A stretch of DNA of 64,000 nucleotides from Acholoe squamosa. Lineage: Eukaryota > Annelida > Polychaeta > Phyllodocida > Polynoidae. The translations under genes were made by a program, and so were the position numbers. The notes under the pieces are model-generated. The model did not search any database. It was not told the origin of the DNA and worked only from the letters and a program-made list of their open reading frames with translations. The stretch is from positions 29,646,733-29,710,732 of the forward strand of contig OX439044.1 of the NCBI GenBank assembly GCA_949317995.1, given 5' to 3'. Shown piece by piece: positions 11,501 through 26,500 of this stretch (position 1 is its first letter; each line of letters starts with the position of its first letter).

Positions 11501-14500
11501 CATCTTCCCTTTGCCCATTCCTCACAGGCCCTTCATGTTTCTTCAATTCCAGTGATCCCCTATGGCAAGTGTTTGCAAAGAACCTAGAAGCACAGGACTT
11601 GACTTGAACCATTGCATCACTATCCTAGCCCTCCAACTAAGGCGCTGCAAAAGGTCTGCCTTCCTTGGTGGGATATAAGGAGAGTATAGTTTGCATTATA
11701 ATGCTCCTATCCCACTACTCAAACACGCTCATCCGTCTTCTGGACTTTATCTGGCACCAACAATACTGCCATCTGGATCCCAGTTGTCTAGGCAAACAAA
11801 GCCTTGCCAAATTCCTATCCAATACCATCGTTGCCGCCGTCTTCCTTCTCTAAAGGCAAACGGTCCCCTTTTAAGGCACCTTTTAAGTCCTTCTTGGCAT
11901 GTATTGTAGGAGACAAACATCCTAGGGTAGGTACCGTCTGTCTGACCAAAGTTTGTTTCCTCCAGGCTCCTCTTGTTGACCTTAAGGTCTGCCCCCTATA
12001 TATGATGTGAAAAGATTACATGTTGCCGGCTCAGGAACCAATTCCTGAGTAATTTTAGGTCTGGTCATCCACCTAAGGGTTTCTCCCTCTTATCTACACC
12101 GTTTCATACTAGGGCTGGGTCTGTGGACTAGCGATTCTGGCCAAACTGGGCATTAAAAAGAGGAAAATGTCAACACATCAAAAACTTCATATTTTGTTCA
12201 AAGATGAGATGAGTAGCCATTTGACGCATTCCCTACAATGTAAGTCCATAGAGAGTGTCTGCACGGTGTAGATTTATCTGTAGAATCCTCATAATCATCT
12301 GTTAACGGCGTTGTACATCTCAGCTAGCCTATATAAATCAGACCAAGTTTTGTTGGTATGTTCAATTCACTTGTAAGGACTTCCAGCTAATTCGTTCCCA
12401 AATAAAGCATTTGAATGGTACTGGTATACTGACACTGCTTCAGGCTATATTGAACGCAGGTAGTTCAAATCCTAGTCTACAATGTTATCCTACACACACA
12501 GGAGAAATTTCATCCTCAGAAGGGGGGATTTTGCCAGTGATCTCAATGTCAGCCTAATATACAAGCCTATTACTAAATAAAACTTTCTTAATTAATGACT
12601 AAATCAATGGATTATCAAGAATTGCAAAACCAGACAAATCACTTTGAATAGTTAAACGAATATCAAATGCCTATTTTGGTCACAGTTTTCTAATTCCACC
12701 ATTTTGAAACGACTTGATACTGATATTTATCATTTTTGATGATTCCCGTTGTCCAGTGAGTTTCAGCATTGTATTAAAATTGGATTACCTATTAGATCTT
12801 AAAGTTTATAATTCAATCATTCGCAATCGACGATTTCCAGTGTTCTCTTGACAACAAATGTGCGATGACATTTTACCATTACCGTTGGTGCAGGATGAAA
12901 TTTATATACGCCACAATGACACTTTGGGTCAAAATCAAAAATGACTAGATGACGTTTCTATTCCACACAATACTACATAACATATAGCAGTGAAATGCTC
13001 TTTAGAACATAAAACATTATATATCATGTAAATCAGCCTTGTAAAGCTATATTGTATAGTACTGGGAACCAAGGGCATACAGCATACATTTATCTAACAA
13101 TTAATTTGTCTATTACCAATTGTCTTTACAGGTTTACAGAGCGGCCATCTTCTGCATAGTATCAAATCTAAGTGTCTGTGCTGTGGTCGAGAACTGGTTG
13201 ATCCTAGCGAGGTGCCAGATGAGCTAATAGCGCATGGTGTTCAGGTGAGATAACTCAGTTAGCTCTATCAAAACTTTGGTAGATCCTAAAACCCATCATG
13301 TTACAAGGGCATAAAGATCATAACAGCTGTAGTAGACTGGGCAGTTGTAGTAGACTGGACCATGCAATTACCAGTTCAATCTCTGTTAATCCTATGAATG
13401 ACTGGATCACTAACCATCAGGGAACAGAAGTATCTAGCATAAATAATGTACTCCCTGTGGCTATTAAATTTAAACTTGCATTAATTCAAATTGACAACAT
13501 TGTGTTGGATTAACTCTTAAAGTCCCTTTTCTGGTACAATCTTTTCAGATTCCGCCCGAAGAATATTGCCAAGCCATTCGTCAACTTATGTGTGAAAGCA
13601 AGTTCCGTTGCCATATTTGGTGCTACAATATGCCAGTTGCCATGGTGTTCTTTACCTTATTTCTCGGCCTCTGCCTAGCCATTATCCCCGTCATAGAAAC
13701 CAAATACATGTTTATTGGCACAGGTGAGAATGTTTATATCTCAGTTTCCAAAATACACCAGTGAGATAATTATATTGATTTTTGAATGTTGATCTGATGA
13801 ATTGTATCAAATGTTGATTAATACATTTCACAATGTAACACGCTGTTTTCATTTCAACACTTAAATTGTGATATTACACTGCTTTTTGTCTAGTAAGATT
13901 ATATTGTCGGACAGAGCCTTTATTGACAATAGACCAAATAAATATTAATCTAAGTTTCCTCCATTATTTATCATTAACAATTGATGTAACTGTCAATTAG
14001 TCTCATAATGTTTTAGTGGGCCTATCTAAAGTTCACATCATATAATCGTGTATTACTAATCAATAATAACATTATAATACAGAATTATCATATTGAAGGA
14101 ATATAAGTAGAAGTCACAAAAAAAATCAAAATGGCTACTTTTGTTTCCGATTTTGGAAACATTCTTGTCTGTTTTGGTCCGACCTTATGATTCTGTTGCT
14201 CATTGTACCTAATACTATGTTCCAATCATGTATCAGTTCAGTGTGTAATACAACATTGTTGTTATCAATATAGATCAGGGTGAACCTATCACCTACACAC
14301 ACCGTCCCGTTTTACTTGTAGACCTTACTCATCCCAGTTTGCCAACCCCTGCCTCTAAGGGGGTATCCGTGCAACCATCCAAAAAACGTGAGTTTAAGGT
14401 TAACTTAATAGACAGCAATAGGCTGTAATTTGATATCAATGTACCCAAAATGCCAGTACTATACCTTAAAATGTCAGTTGCAAAAAAGACTATTCCAAGA

Positions 14501-17500
14501 TTGTGGGGAAAGGGTATTTGCAGTAATTACATGCATTATAAAGTTTGATAGTTCCTGATTTTGATTTTCCCCCATATCATTTTAGTCTGCGAACTGAATT
14601 TATCTCCAAAAGCTGACATTGTTGCATACAATCCCGTTCAGGCCCTTTCTGTCAAACCATATGCATTGCCTTTCTCCGCCACACTCTATAAAAGCTGTAA
14701 GGTTTCTTTCCTCGAGAATTAAAACAAAAAAAAAGAATATTTCACACGGATTGCACAGTGTTCTGTTTTATCAGTGTCATGGCAGTGGTCTCAGTGATAA
14801 AGTCCGTTTGTGGTAATCTTAATCAGTCAGCAAATTGTTCATAGAGTTCATGGAATATAACACTAATGATCATTTTTGGTCTGTTAATGTTACTTTTACC
14901 TTTCATTAATTTTGGTTCTGGTAGTTAATTTGCATAAAGCAGAGCATAAAACTATGCACATATGTAAATGATACTTGCCTGGTGCAGCTGGACTTTGTAA
15001 TTGAATCACATAAGCTTTACAATTAACTTAGAATTATTTATCATACTAAGGGGATCATTTTCTTCTTAGAAGATAAATATGAAAAAAGAATTACAGTATG
15101 GTTGTAAACAGACATCAATAGTGCACAATCGTTCACAATCATGCCCAGGAGCGATACCCTCATAATCAAAGTAATCTTTGCCCCGAGTTATCATTTTTCT
15201 GACGTATTGCCCTAATTTGGTTTTCAGAAACGGGTTTAGAATACGTCCACGGGGCGGTGGTGTGGTTGTGTGTTTTGACTCTCTACATGCTATGTACTCA
15301 TCTGGCGAGACGAAAGGTAAGGGTACATACACTTTCTGCATTAAAAGTCTGCATTCAGAGGTGTTTTATGCCAAATCTACTATGTAAATACTATATGTGT
15401 ATAGTTGGCAGCTAGTTGGTCATAACCTAGATATCCTTTGTTAAGAGATGATTAAATCTTAAGTACACTTATAGATATATATGATAAGACTAAGAGATGA
15501 TTTCGCTGTATAACAAAGAGTATGATCATTGCAGAGAAAAGGGAGTCGTTGCTCTTTTTGAAGTAGTGTGAAAAAGTTGTGTGAGAGTAAACAAACAGAT
15601 AAAGATGATAGAGGAACTCATCTTTGTGACCATTTACCAGTCTTTTCTGGTCACAAAAGACATTACGAGTTAAAAGGGACCAACCTACACTGAGGATACA
15701 TCCTTATGCCCTACTGTCTAAATCTCTATCCAATCCTTCCTAAGGCACCAAACAGCTTAAATTAGGTACTGACCCTAATAGTTAATCATCACAAAGGGAT
15801 GTTCTTTTAGCAAAGCATTAAGTGTTTGATAAAATACCACAGCGGGGCATAGGTTTGTGTCTACTTATGTTAATTAGTTTGTGAACTTTTAGGTAGAATA
15901 CCAGATACCACGGGTGGTCCTTTAAAGTCACACACCAGATTGCCGAGTGTAAAGAAGCGTTTCCTCACAAGTGGAATAGTGTGCTGACTAAGGCATGGCT
16001 TCAAAGCCCCTGTACCTCCTACTCAGGAGCTCTCCTTGATCTGCTTTGTTTTCCCCATTTCAACACATTTAGATTCCGATCACGTACGGATGGAAGCATG
16101 AGGAACGTGCTCTTCTGCTCACCATCAGAATCCCTAGTTTTTTTCCTCGTGGTTTCTTGCCCTCCAGATAATACCAGTTTTAAGTTGTTGTTTTTTTTTG
16201 TGTGAAGGTATTTGAAACTACAGGAGAAAAAGTAGCGACTTTATAGAATTGTTTTAGATGTTTGTTAGCCCAGGCTCAGGGGCTGTGTTCAAATGGTGGT
16301 TTTATTGCCACTTCTGTGAGTGTTTTTACTATGGAATTTCTGAGGAATCTTAGTTGGCCAGGAAAATACTTGGGGTAGCCTTCTGAAGTGGTGTGTCCAC
16401 AGGGCGATAGAATTTGTAACGACAGAATATGTCTATGGCAACGACTTCCATCGTTCATTTCAAATGATAAAAACATTAAACAGGGTAGATATAATGATAA
16501 AAGAAAATAAACAGGGTAGATATCATGGTAGGAAATGGACGAAAGACGTGTAATCATAATCAAAAATGCAAGATAGAAGTGTTTTATCGTCGGAAATGGA
16601 AGATAGAAGTGTTTACCGTCGGAAATGGGCGATAGAATGGGTTGCCGATAAATATTTTGTTCTTTACATATTCAATCACCCTGTGCACACACAGCTTGAT
16701 TTTAAAATTGACCTAAACTGGTATCTCAGCCAATTTTACTGCTATTTGTACACATTCTCCGGTTCCTAGTTCAAATACATTTGGTTTTATCATATTATAA
16801 ACCCTCCCAGACACGCTCGAAAGGTCTATTTTGCTTTACCTCAAATATGAAACTTTGTTTGTAAACCAACAGATTGAGACATCTTTGGCTTCGGAATGAC
16901 TAGTAGGTTCAGGTTAACCTTTTACTGATTAAATAACCACATGATAACATAATTACAAATATTATTCATTCCAACAGGATATTCCACCTGGACCTGCCAT
17001 GTCATCCTTAATCTGGCCCAAGCACTGTGTGGGTTTTCCATGTAGCCTGAGATTTTTTAACAAATGTAATTTATGAGCACACCTTCCCCAGAATCGTATT
17101 ATGAAAATTTCACACGGAATCTAATGAAAATGGATATACCATTACCATCCGGTGTTTCCTTGAAGACGACTGAGAGAGTTTTAATTATTCTGAAAATTCA
17201 ATATGGGGGAGGAAATACGTTAAATTTATTTGCAAAGCTTTCACCATCTTTCCTTTATTTAAGGCACTAGGATGAAATCTGATATAACCTGTGTGTAGAT
17301 AATCACGTTCAGGATCTGACATGGGATGCGAGGACAAGATGGAACACGAGACTAACCTTATTTGTTCATTGCAGAATTCCCAACTTAAGAATAAACTTAA
17401 ACCCCCGTGTATTTATGTAAAAGTACCCACTTTGAAGAGAGATTTGAAAGATATTTGTCTATCTATACTGGGACCATACAGGAAAGGGATTGTAGTATGC

Positions 17501-20500
17501 AAACAGTGTCTATTTGATAGCAGAAACTGTGTACATGTATACCACTAGGGAGGTCAACTTAATAATACAGGATCCTTAATGATAGCACAAACCACAGTAT
17601 TGTTTTAAGTATGGCCTCGCCCCATGGTATACCTTCACCATTCCCCCCTGTGATCTGGACATTGCCATCAGTCTGCCTATACAACCCTGACCCCAAGCAC
17701 AAACCTCACTAAGGATGAATCCAATCTCTATGCATAGCCTGTTAATTCTACATCATGGTGGGCCCTATGGCATGCTACCACACCAGCACAGCTGAGATAA
17801 GGCCTACCACAGACTGGATCCCACTAGATACCATACACCATTACTCAAACAGTATAGAGGTCCAGATTGTCCCAGGCACCCTGCAGTCGACGCTTATCAG
17901 CTCCTCTATGCTGGGACATTAAAGCCACAAGTTGCTTGCAGCAAAGGCAATGGGACAATCAATCTATAGGATGATTTTCCAGCACTGTGTGATTTAAAAC
18001 GTGCTCTTTGGAATTTAGTGAGCCTCAGTGTTCGGTTATTGTACATAATCCTTATCCCTGACATTTCTTTGTTTGGCGAACGACAATTTATGCCAGCTCA
18101 TAGAATGATGCATTTCCTAAACGTTTCTGCCTTCCTCAATCCATCGCTGAAATGAAAAAGGGTCCAAAAGTAGTTTGATGAAGAACAGATATTCACATCA
18201 AACTCTCTGAGGTCTTGCCTCCTGGTTGCTGGCAATGTACCAGCATGCCCATATGGGGAGAAAGAAAAAAACACAGAGGAGAGATAGAGAAAGAAAAGAC
18301 CTTTTTGTAAGCGGAGCGTTCCTGTCCGGAAATGACCCCAGACGCAGGCGCGGCCGGATGTGGACCTGGCACAGTGTCTTCTGGGAGAAGAGCGGAAAGA
18401 GGAGTGCCTTGCCGCGTTGTGAGGTGGCGTGTCAGGTGGCACCAAGGTTAGGAGTAGACTTAATGCTTGCCCTGGCCACCTTTTGCATAAGTCTACTGTA
18501 TACAATTGCATCTCCCCCAATCCTACCTGCTACTTACCTCACAGCAGCGGGCATTGAAATTACATATAATTCTCCTATGCAAAATGCCATTTTTCTTGTG
18601 TTATCTGATGCTCTTTCTGTGGAGTAACAACTACAAGCACTACTTTTCCATACTTACATAGATCATACGAACCACATTCAGGGCTCCCTACTCTCCTGTG
18701 AAATGTCCCCTGGGAATAGTCGTACTGCTATGAATATGGTACAGACAGGAAGAGCATTGATGCTACCTTTTATGCCAAAGCATCTCCACAGAAAACATGG
18801 TTCAAAAGTTTCATCTTTTACTAACGATTAGTTATCATATCAGTGAGCATCTCTTCACAATCAGAGAGATAAGAAATACGAAAAGAAGTAACCGTATACC
18901 AGCCAATAACAGAAGAGACAGGCCATGTTCTAATCCAGAACAATCGATAGAGAATAGGCCAAAAGAGAAATAACAAAACCCTGTAGATTAAATTAGACAT
19001 TGGTATAAGCTTGAATTATAAATGAACTAATTTGTCTGAGTTCCTGTGGTCGACTGACCGGAATTAGGAGAGGCCAGAGCAGTTTGCGCAGGTGCAGATG
19101 CAGGATTAAGGGTCACGACCTTTATCTTGGGTATGACTTGTCTATAATTTATGGGGCTTTTATAACCATTTTGGTGTGTGGTTAAAGCACTGATTGGAAA
19201 ATCAAAGCAATTTTTGTAACAATTATAATTATTGTGACTATATCTTTTAAATATGTAGGTGAGCAAATTATATATAAGCACGGTATTTTGAAAAAAGTAC
19301 AAATGTAACCATCCCTTTTAAGCATGAATCATATTTTAAACTCTAAACACATACGTAGTTTAAAATATATCATGTATCATAGAACTGCATTATACTTGTA
19401 CGATTATGCTGCTTTGCTTCAATCAGTTATCAATGCAGAGGTTCTACTGTGAGCCAGACATTATCATTGGTTATTTATCAGCCATCTCTTCTCTATTCTA
19501 CATTTAAGACAGGTCTGTCTAGACACTTCATAACTAATAAGCTACCTGTTGTGACGTTTTTGGTGACCTTTCTATCCGTTTCATGTATTCAAAATATGCT
19601 AATCATCCATGAGAATCACAAGGAAACAAAAGACAAATTACATAATCATCTAATGCCTCCAAACATGACAGCACAAATATAATGCCTTCACCTCTCCCCA
19701 ATCGAAACCTCGCCCCCACCCCCTTCCAATAAAATCTCTCTATGCCTCTGCAGTAAGGGCAAAAGCAAAAGATAGGTTAAACAATGCCATACGAACCAAT
19801 GTGGATGGGGGCGGTCAATGGAGAGTGCATGGAATGCCTCCAAAGCTTAAGGCATTGTTCCAATGTTTTACCGAAAGCTTTATACTCTATAGCTTTATAA
19901 CCCAAATTATCTACCCCATTTCTTCATCACTGCATTATTTAGACTCCATTTGCGGCGTCTTCCCCTGTAATAAACCAAACAGATTTTCTAAAATGAGGTT
20001 CTTCTTGCACTCCCTCCCATGTTGTGGTCAAGGCGCAGAGGCGTGAACGCCATCTTCTGGAGTACTTTTCCCAAATGCACAGGATTTCATGACTATATTT
20101 TTAACTACTGTTGCCACCACCCGCACCCATTTCCCTGGGTCCTGTGGACCTCTTACAGCACGCATGGACATTCTAATCATTTCCAGTCGCGATCAGTGGG
20201 TATAAATGTATGGTTTAACAGCACTCATTCACGTAATTCTGATGAATCAATCCCTATATGTAAAACACATTCCTTGTGCTTCATATTTTGCAGATGAAGG
20301 ACAAGACATATCGTCGATTATCAGAAGTCAACACAGTATTTATAAAATATAACCTGCTTGTAGGGGTGGAGAACCTTGGACTAGCCGACTGCAACAAATA
20401 CTATGTATCCTTAAACTCAATCAAACAGCTTCAAGAGGGTCTCTTTGAGTGGCTGCAGTGCATGTTTAGGGCCCCTGAAAGTTACGATGTCACAGCTGCT

Positions 20501-23500
20501 TTAACTTAAACCCCTCGAAGTTAGGGGCCTATTAAACTGGTCTCTCATTTAAAGTAGAGAATAGCCCATTGTTATACAAACAGGATTATAACGACCAGCA
20601 TAAACAATTTACCTTAACCTGAAAAAGTTGCACTTTTTCTACTTCGAATTGGGGCCATGTTTGGTAAGTATGCTGTTATTATTATTTACATAGCTTTTCT
20701 ACAAACAATTTCTTCAGAGGTATTTATTTCACTATTACAGGACTACAATATAAATTGAACTTGATTTAACCTCTCCCCCAATAGTCATTTCCAGTGCTAC
20801 CCCTTGGTAAACCCACTTCTGATTAGGACCTCTCATGAGCTAATGGGAATGGGCCAAAAGGTTGAAAAAAGCCAATCCACTGGATAATTGGTTAGGCTGG
20901 AAAGAAAATTTTGAAATAAAACATCCATAACCCCAGTAATTGGCCCTCGACCAACACAAACAGCCAGTTAGGGATAAAAAGCATAATCATACAGACAGTC
21001 TGCAACGTAGTGTCCCCAACTGGTCAGTTATGGCAGGGCCGCCAGATGTCAGTACCCCGTCATCTGGGCACTTATTCTGCAGCCTCGCTCTGGTTATGAC
21101 CCATAAAGTTGGCCGGAAGTCCACATAAGTCAACCATAGCTGATTTACACGGGTCATAATGAATTTGCCTGGACACTGCCGTTGACGTTATGCTCGTCAC
21201 ATCCTGTGTTTAGGCCCATCTGAAATGCCACTCGGCGGCCATTTTGGCAGACCCAGTGGCCATTTTGTTTTTGGAATTGGCACCAGATGCTAATGGGTTC
21301 CGATGCACGCGTTGTGAATGCATCTTGTCAAGATTATTGGAGAAGTTGTGATCTAGATATCGTATCTTCCTGGGTACGGTCTCCCGGGAGACTGTTTCTC
21401 GTGAGCACTTATGTCACGGAACTCTTTTTCCATAAACCAAAACTTTCCTCCACTTTTGTCTTCGGGATTAGCACCACACAATGAAAAGTTCCGATATACG
21501 TATTGTGAATGCATCTTGTCAAGATTATTATAAAAGTTTTAATCGCTATATTTATCTATGCTATACATGGATCTCTTTTACCATTAACCAAAACGTTCCC
21601 TTGGTTATTTCTTTCTTTGTTTTATCTTAACTAGTCTTATCGTACAATCGAAAGAAAAGATTGTATTTGTAGGGGAAACTGGGCTCAGTAAAACGCACCT
21701 TCAGAAAGGGGAAAGAATGTTACCATGTTCATGGTTTTTAATGGTAACGGTCTTCTGGTGACCAAACAAACAAGTTAGACGACAATGCTATCCCTTTGAT
21801 AGTCGTTAGAAGTATGAGGACCTGTCATTCTTTACCATCCAAATGCTCCCTATAAGGAGAGCATAATTTGAACTTTATACAATAGCTTCTCTGGTTGTAA
21901 GAGTGAATCTACACGACATAGATCAGAAACCTTTCTACGAACCAATAATCCTCAGTATATCTATGATTATAAGTGTAACTATGGATTCATCTAAAGCACC
22001 GACTATTAAACAATAATTGCTAGCTGAAGACCTTCAACCACAATGCTTTATATCTTCAATGATCTTCCCACTCCTCTACACAGTAAAAAAGAATGCCCCC
22101 AAAAATACGGTGAATTCCCATTGAAAACTGCTGAGAATCCCCGTACAGTGAACATTAGGAGGGTATCTCAAAAAGATTTGGAATTGATCCTGTCGGAGAT
22201 GATAATTCCAAAATTGAACTCACTGACCTTCTGGAGTGGATTCCCTCTTGTATTGTAAAGAGGGAGTCAGTTATAGGGGTGGTATAGGAGGGGTCCAGTC
22301 TCTTATTTTGCAACTCGACCTATTTCCGTGCAGTTCACTTGTAGCAGAAGTCAAGCAGGGAAGTCTGTTCTTAGGGTGAGAAATGCAGGAGAACTGCAGG
22401 ATCAAATAGTTACGGTGAGAACTGGTTTCCCAATCTTTTTGAGATACCCTCCAGGAGGGTGAAACACTGTTCTCTTGAATAACGGTGAAGCACCTTAAAA
22501 ATTTACGGATTTACCATGCTAAATATAGGGAATTATTTAACAGTGTACACAGCTGGCCCCCAACTGTTGTTGGCTATCTGGTGTGATATCTTTAGCAGAG
22601 CGATTTGGCCGAGCACTTTGAAGCCGAATCCTTAGGTTTCTTTTATTAGAGACTGTTGGCTTCTGACCAAACCTTCAGCGGTCCCCAGGCTTCTCTGTTG
22701 ACAAACCACTTCAGCATGGTGGAATATTTTTGTGGTGGTGGCTAAAGCCTCAAATGTCTAGCTCGAGCACTCAGAGCAGCTCGCCAAATCACGGTCAGGA
22801 AATCCCTTGACCCCTTTTTGGCCCAGTCCTCTCAAAGATCTCAGAATATTGTGAGTGTGCAAAGTAGTCTTCGTGACTAATGGGACCATCCGCCTTCTGT
22901 GGCCGCCTATTCCCCTAAGTGTCCACAAGGCATAGGCTGTAGGAAAGAGGAGAGACCTGTTTAATCATTAACTTTTTTGTGTGCTGAGCAAAATATGGAC
23001 TCATGGACTTGGTATGATGTAGGCTGTACATTAAGTCGATTGCTCTATCCTTTGTAGAAGACTCTTAGGAGGTCCCTGATCTTAGTCTCAATTTTGCATA
23101 GGGTGAATCTTTTAAGATTTCCCGGCCACAGGTCTGTATTTAGGCCAAAACTGTAGACACTGTATGCATGCAGAATGACAGAATCAAGGTGTGTAGCTGC
23201 TAGGGTTATCATATATTGCTTGGATCAGCACTTCAGCTTCAGATAATGCACACTGCTGACTTTGCAAATTGCAAGCAACATTATCCCATCACAGATAATT
23301 AATCACGCCTATTAGGTTTGATATTAGGGACGCATTTTCATAATGAATAATTATAAAATGACAAAAAAAAAGCTCAAAAGTGTCAGGTATGCGGTTGTTT
23401 AGGTGTAATGGGCATGTTCAGCACTCCATTTATCTAGAGGAATATACAAAGACTTTAGTATTGTACAATTAAGTTTGCTGAAGGACGCAAATCCTACCAA

Positions 23501-26500
23501 AAGTTGGTTTATGACAATTTGTCCATGGCTAATTTTCCTACTAGCAAGCTATATTTATACTATTTTGCATGAAACTATTGGAAACAGTTTCAATCCAGGA
23601 TACATCTACTTGTGCTACTATTTGAATCTTCATATTTTACATATCGCATGTCATTTCCAATTTTACTATAAGGCATGCTGAATTAATTTTGAAAAAAAAG
23701 AGCATTTTGAAATGAACTTGAATTTTGAACATAAATGGCTGCTATGTTTTCGGGCTTTAGAAGAATACAAGTTTACTAAAGTTGTAGTTGACATCATATG
23801 AACAGCCGCCTCGTTTTATACCTTTGTCTTCTATAATATCTCTATCATAATGATGCTTAAAATTTAAACGTATATATATCAAAATGAAGGAAACTGATAT
23901 TATTCCTATTGGCATTAAAGCCATCCTTATCCAAATATTGATCTATGATACAATGCACCTTACCCAAATTTTAGTATAACTCTGCTAGAGTGTATTTTGA
24001 CTAAGGTTGAACCCGATTGACTAGTTAATTAACAGGAAGGTGGGTGCTGGTTGTGTTTGCAGGCCTACCTCCAGGAGCTGGTGGATAATCTAGAGGACGT
24101 CAGCCCTTGTTATACCAATCAGGTGCTCTATAGTCACTTAACACTGTAAATTACCTTATTTTCGCCCACTCCCCAAAGCCCTATGGCAATTCGCCATTGC
24201 AAACATACCTTATATCGCTCACTGGTGACCACACCAACGTTCCTTATTTCGCGTCCTGTGTTGGTATCGTGGTTTCAGTTCCCCTCCTTTGATGAAATAG
24301 TAATCATAAGCCATTATGTCAAATAGCTAGAGTTACCTTTCCACTGTTAATTAGCTAATGCTAGATTTTGGTAAGCTTATCAAAGGAAGTTTACGACAGG
24401 CAATTAAGTACGTGCACCACTACCAGCAGCACTATGGTACCTCCTTCCGATCCCACTAGATGTCACTGTCAAGTCACTTCCGGAAGTCCCCACTCTCGCA
24501 GCATCTCAGCATGCTAGAGGGTACTCTACTAGATTCATTAAGACGTTTTCCAATTTACTGTGTGTATTTGTTGAGAAAATTAACCCCATCCTTGCTTAGT
24601 GTTCGGTCTTTAGGAAGAAGGCACTGTCGTGAATTCCCACATTGTTTGGACCACTTTGTTAAGGTATTTAGATTCTGTGCACCGCTTAATTAAGTAATGT
24701 ACACGTAAACCCATGCTACTCCCGTCAAAATTAATGCTTTTCAGCCTAGCTATAGAGGCTGGGACAATGCCAGAATTATCACGAATGGTTATCTCATCCG
24801 TGGCATAGAATCCAGTGCTGGGATAATTTCATGGCGACTCGCTCATAATGAAACTGAGAAGCTCCCATACAGTTTAAGGAGAATATAATGGAGATCTTTA
24901 TGGGAATGCTTAATGGGATTACACTGAAAACCATAAAGGTGTCACAATCCTTCTTGAATTACAAAGTCCGCAACATGAATTCCGATGTAATTTGCCCCTT
25001 AATGTATGGTTTGAAATCGCATATACCAATAACAGTCTATAGAAAGTCTGATAATCCCCCAGTGGTTGCAGGGCGACCATAAAATCCTTATACCCCTGGT
25101 ATTTAAGATCATTGGATTCAATTTTATTATCCGAATACTAGCTTGGCCTTTCTCATAGATATTTATCTATGGCTCTAATTCCCTTGTTGATGATTATGTC
25201 TACACGCATGTGAAATGCAGACTGTAATTTTACAAGCACGTGACTGGTGTTTTCCTATAGCTTACACTAATCTAAGTAATGCCATGATGCTAAGTACCCC
25301 CCCCCCCCAAAAAAAAAAAAAAAAAAAAGAAGCCTAAATTAAGTCAACTCTCACAGCGTGTGGCATGAGTAGGACCTACAGTTTCTTAAAGTTCCTTGAG
25401 ACTAAGCATAATCTACTTCAGTAGGGCTCATGCAAATTAGAAAGTCATCTTACTTAAAATGACCTTTAATGATTACCTAATGGAATCCCTTAAGAAAATA
25501 AATAGGCTATTTTAAATAAATCACGTACACACGTAAATTCCATAGACTGTTTGAGCTGTCGAATCGCACATTTATTGTAATCTTATGCGTGGTAAACAGG
25601 CCCACATTGTATAAAAGCTTGCACACATAATGTTGTAACATTTGTTCAACCAATGCAACGCGCATATATACCTCTGTTTACTTTTTTACCTTGAGACTAA
25701 ATAGTGGTACCTGTAAATAAACAGCACCCTAGACGTTATCAAATCAGCACCATCCTATACTTTCACATAATGTAATCATATCATTAAGTTTCGCAGTATA
25801 GTAGCGGACGTTTGCACATCTGCAGTATTTAATCTTCTAATTGTAGCGTGAATGCAATACTTTTGTAAGGGTTGATTAGTAGATTGCGTAGTATATAAGT
25901 TAAGTAAACTTACCTAATCAAATAATGGAAAATGGTGAATTTCTCAGAACTTTATTTAAAAGCAATTATAGAAATCTTCACATTGCTATATCCTACAACA
26001 GAAATAGATTAGCCTTTCCGCTCATTCATGTAGCACTAATATTTTATCACTGGTCAGTGTAAATTAAAAGAACTCTAATATGATTCTAAATACAACTGAC
26101 AATCAGTAAGAAACTGAATGTAATTAAATTCATAGGAATTAGGAACACACACCTCTAGCAAATACATCCCTCGTATTCACCCATAAAACACTTCCTCCTA
26201 ACATCAACCACCCTTCCTATATCGTCCACATACCCATACACATTCCCAACAAACCTCTGTTCATTAAGTTTCCATCTTGATCCTCCTCCAGGCCTACCTC
26301 CAGGAGTTGTTGGTGAACCTGGAGGAGTGCACACCCTGCTACAGCAACCAGGCCATGGACAACGATGCCCAGCTGGAGGATCCAGACGACCCTGAGGGCT
26401 GCAACCAGGAGGCCTCTGCCTCAGACAGAATGAATGTATTAGACCAGAATAATATTACCAACGTCTCTATGCAGGTAAGGGAGCATGGCTGTGTCAGGGG

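Larger units (their letters stand above)
8524..13131 (+). other. intron of the TMEM268-like gene, repeat-bearing
   Basis: Between exons A and B. It contains a pair of near-identical 150-bp direct repeats, a foldback element between them, a long polypyrimidine tract (about 10384-10500) and a second pyrimidine-rich patch near 10660-10750. A short open stretch with a GELCLKNPN phrase lies at about 10077-10290. The rest shows no feature. Confidence 0.6.
20664..24062 (+). other. intron of the TMEM268-like gene
   Basis: Contains a two-unit tandem duplication (about 21263-21600) and an imperfect long inverted repeat (about 22104-22500). No further exon matching the family was found. Confidence 0.6.

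Noticed and set aside
12440-12500. B-box-like GTAGTTCAAATCCTAG that might mark a tRNA
   Set aside because: No convincing A box at the right distance and no cloverleaf pairing.
14275-14390. Exon-like segment followed by GTGAGT between TMEM268 exons C and D
   Set aside because: The phase carried from exon C gives an immediate stop, and exon D already continues the family alignment without a gap.
20405-20509. Read-through of exon E to an in-frame stop
   Set aside because: The extension does not resemble the family, whereas splicing at 20404 to the microexon restores the conserved motif.
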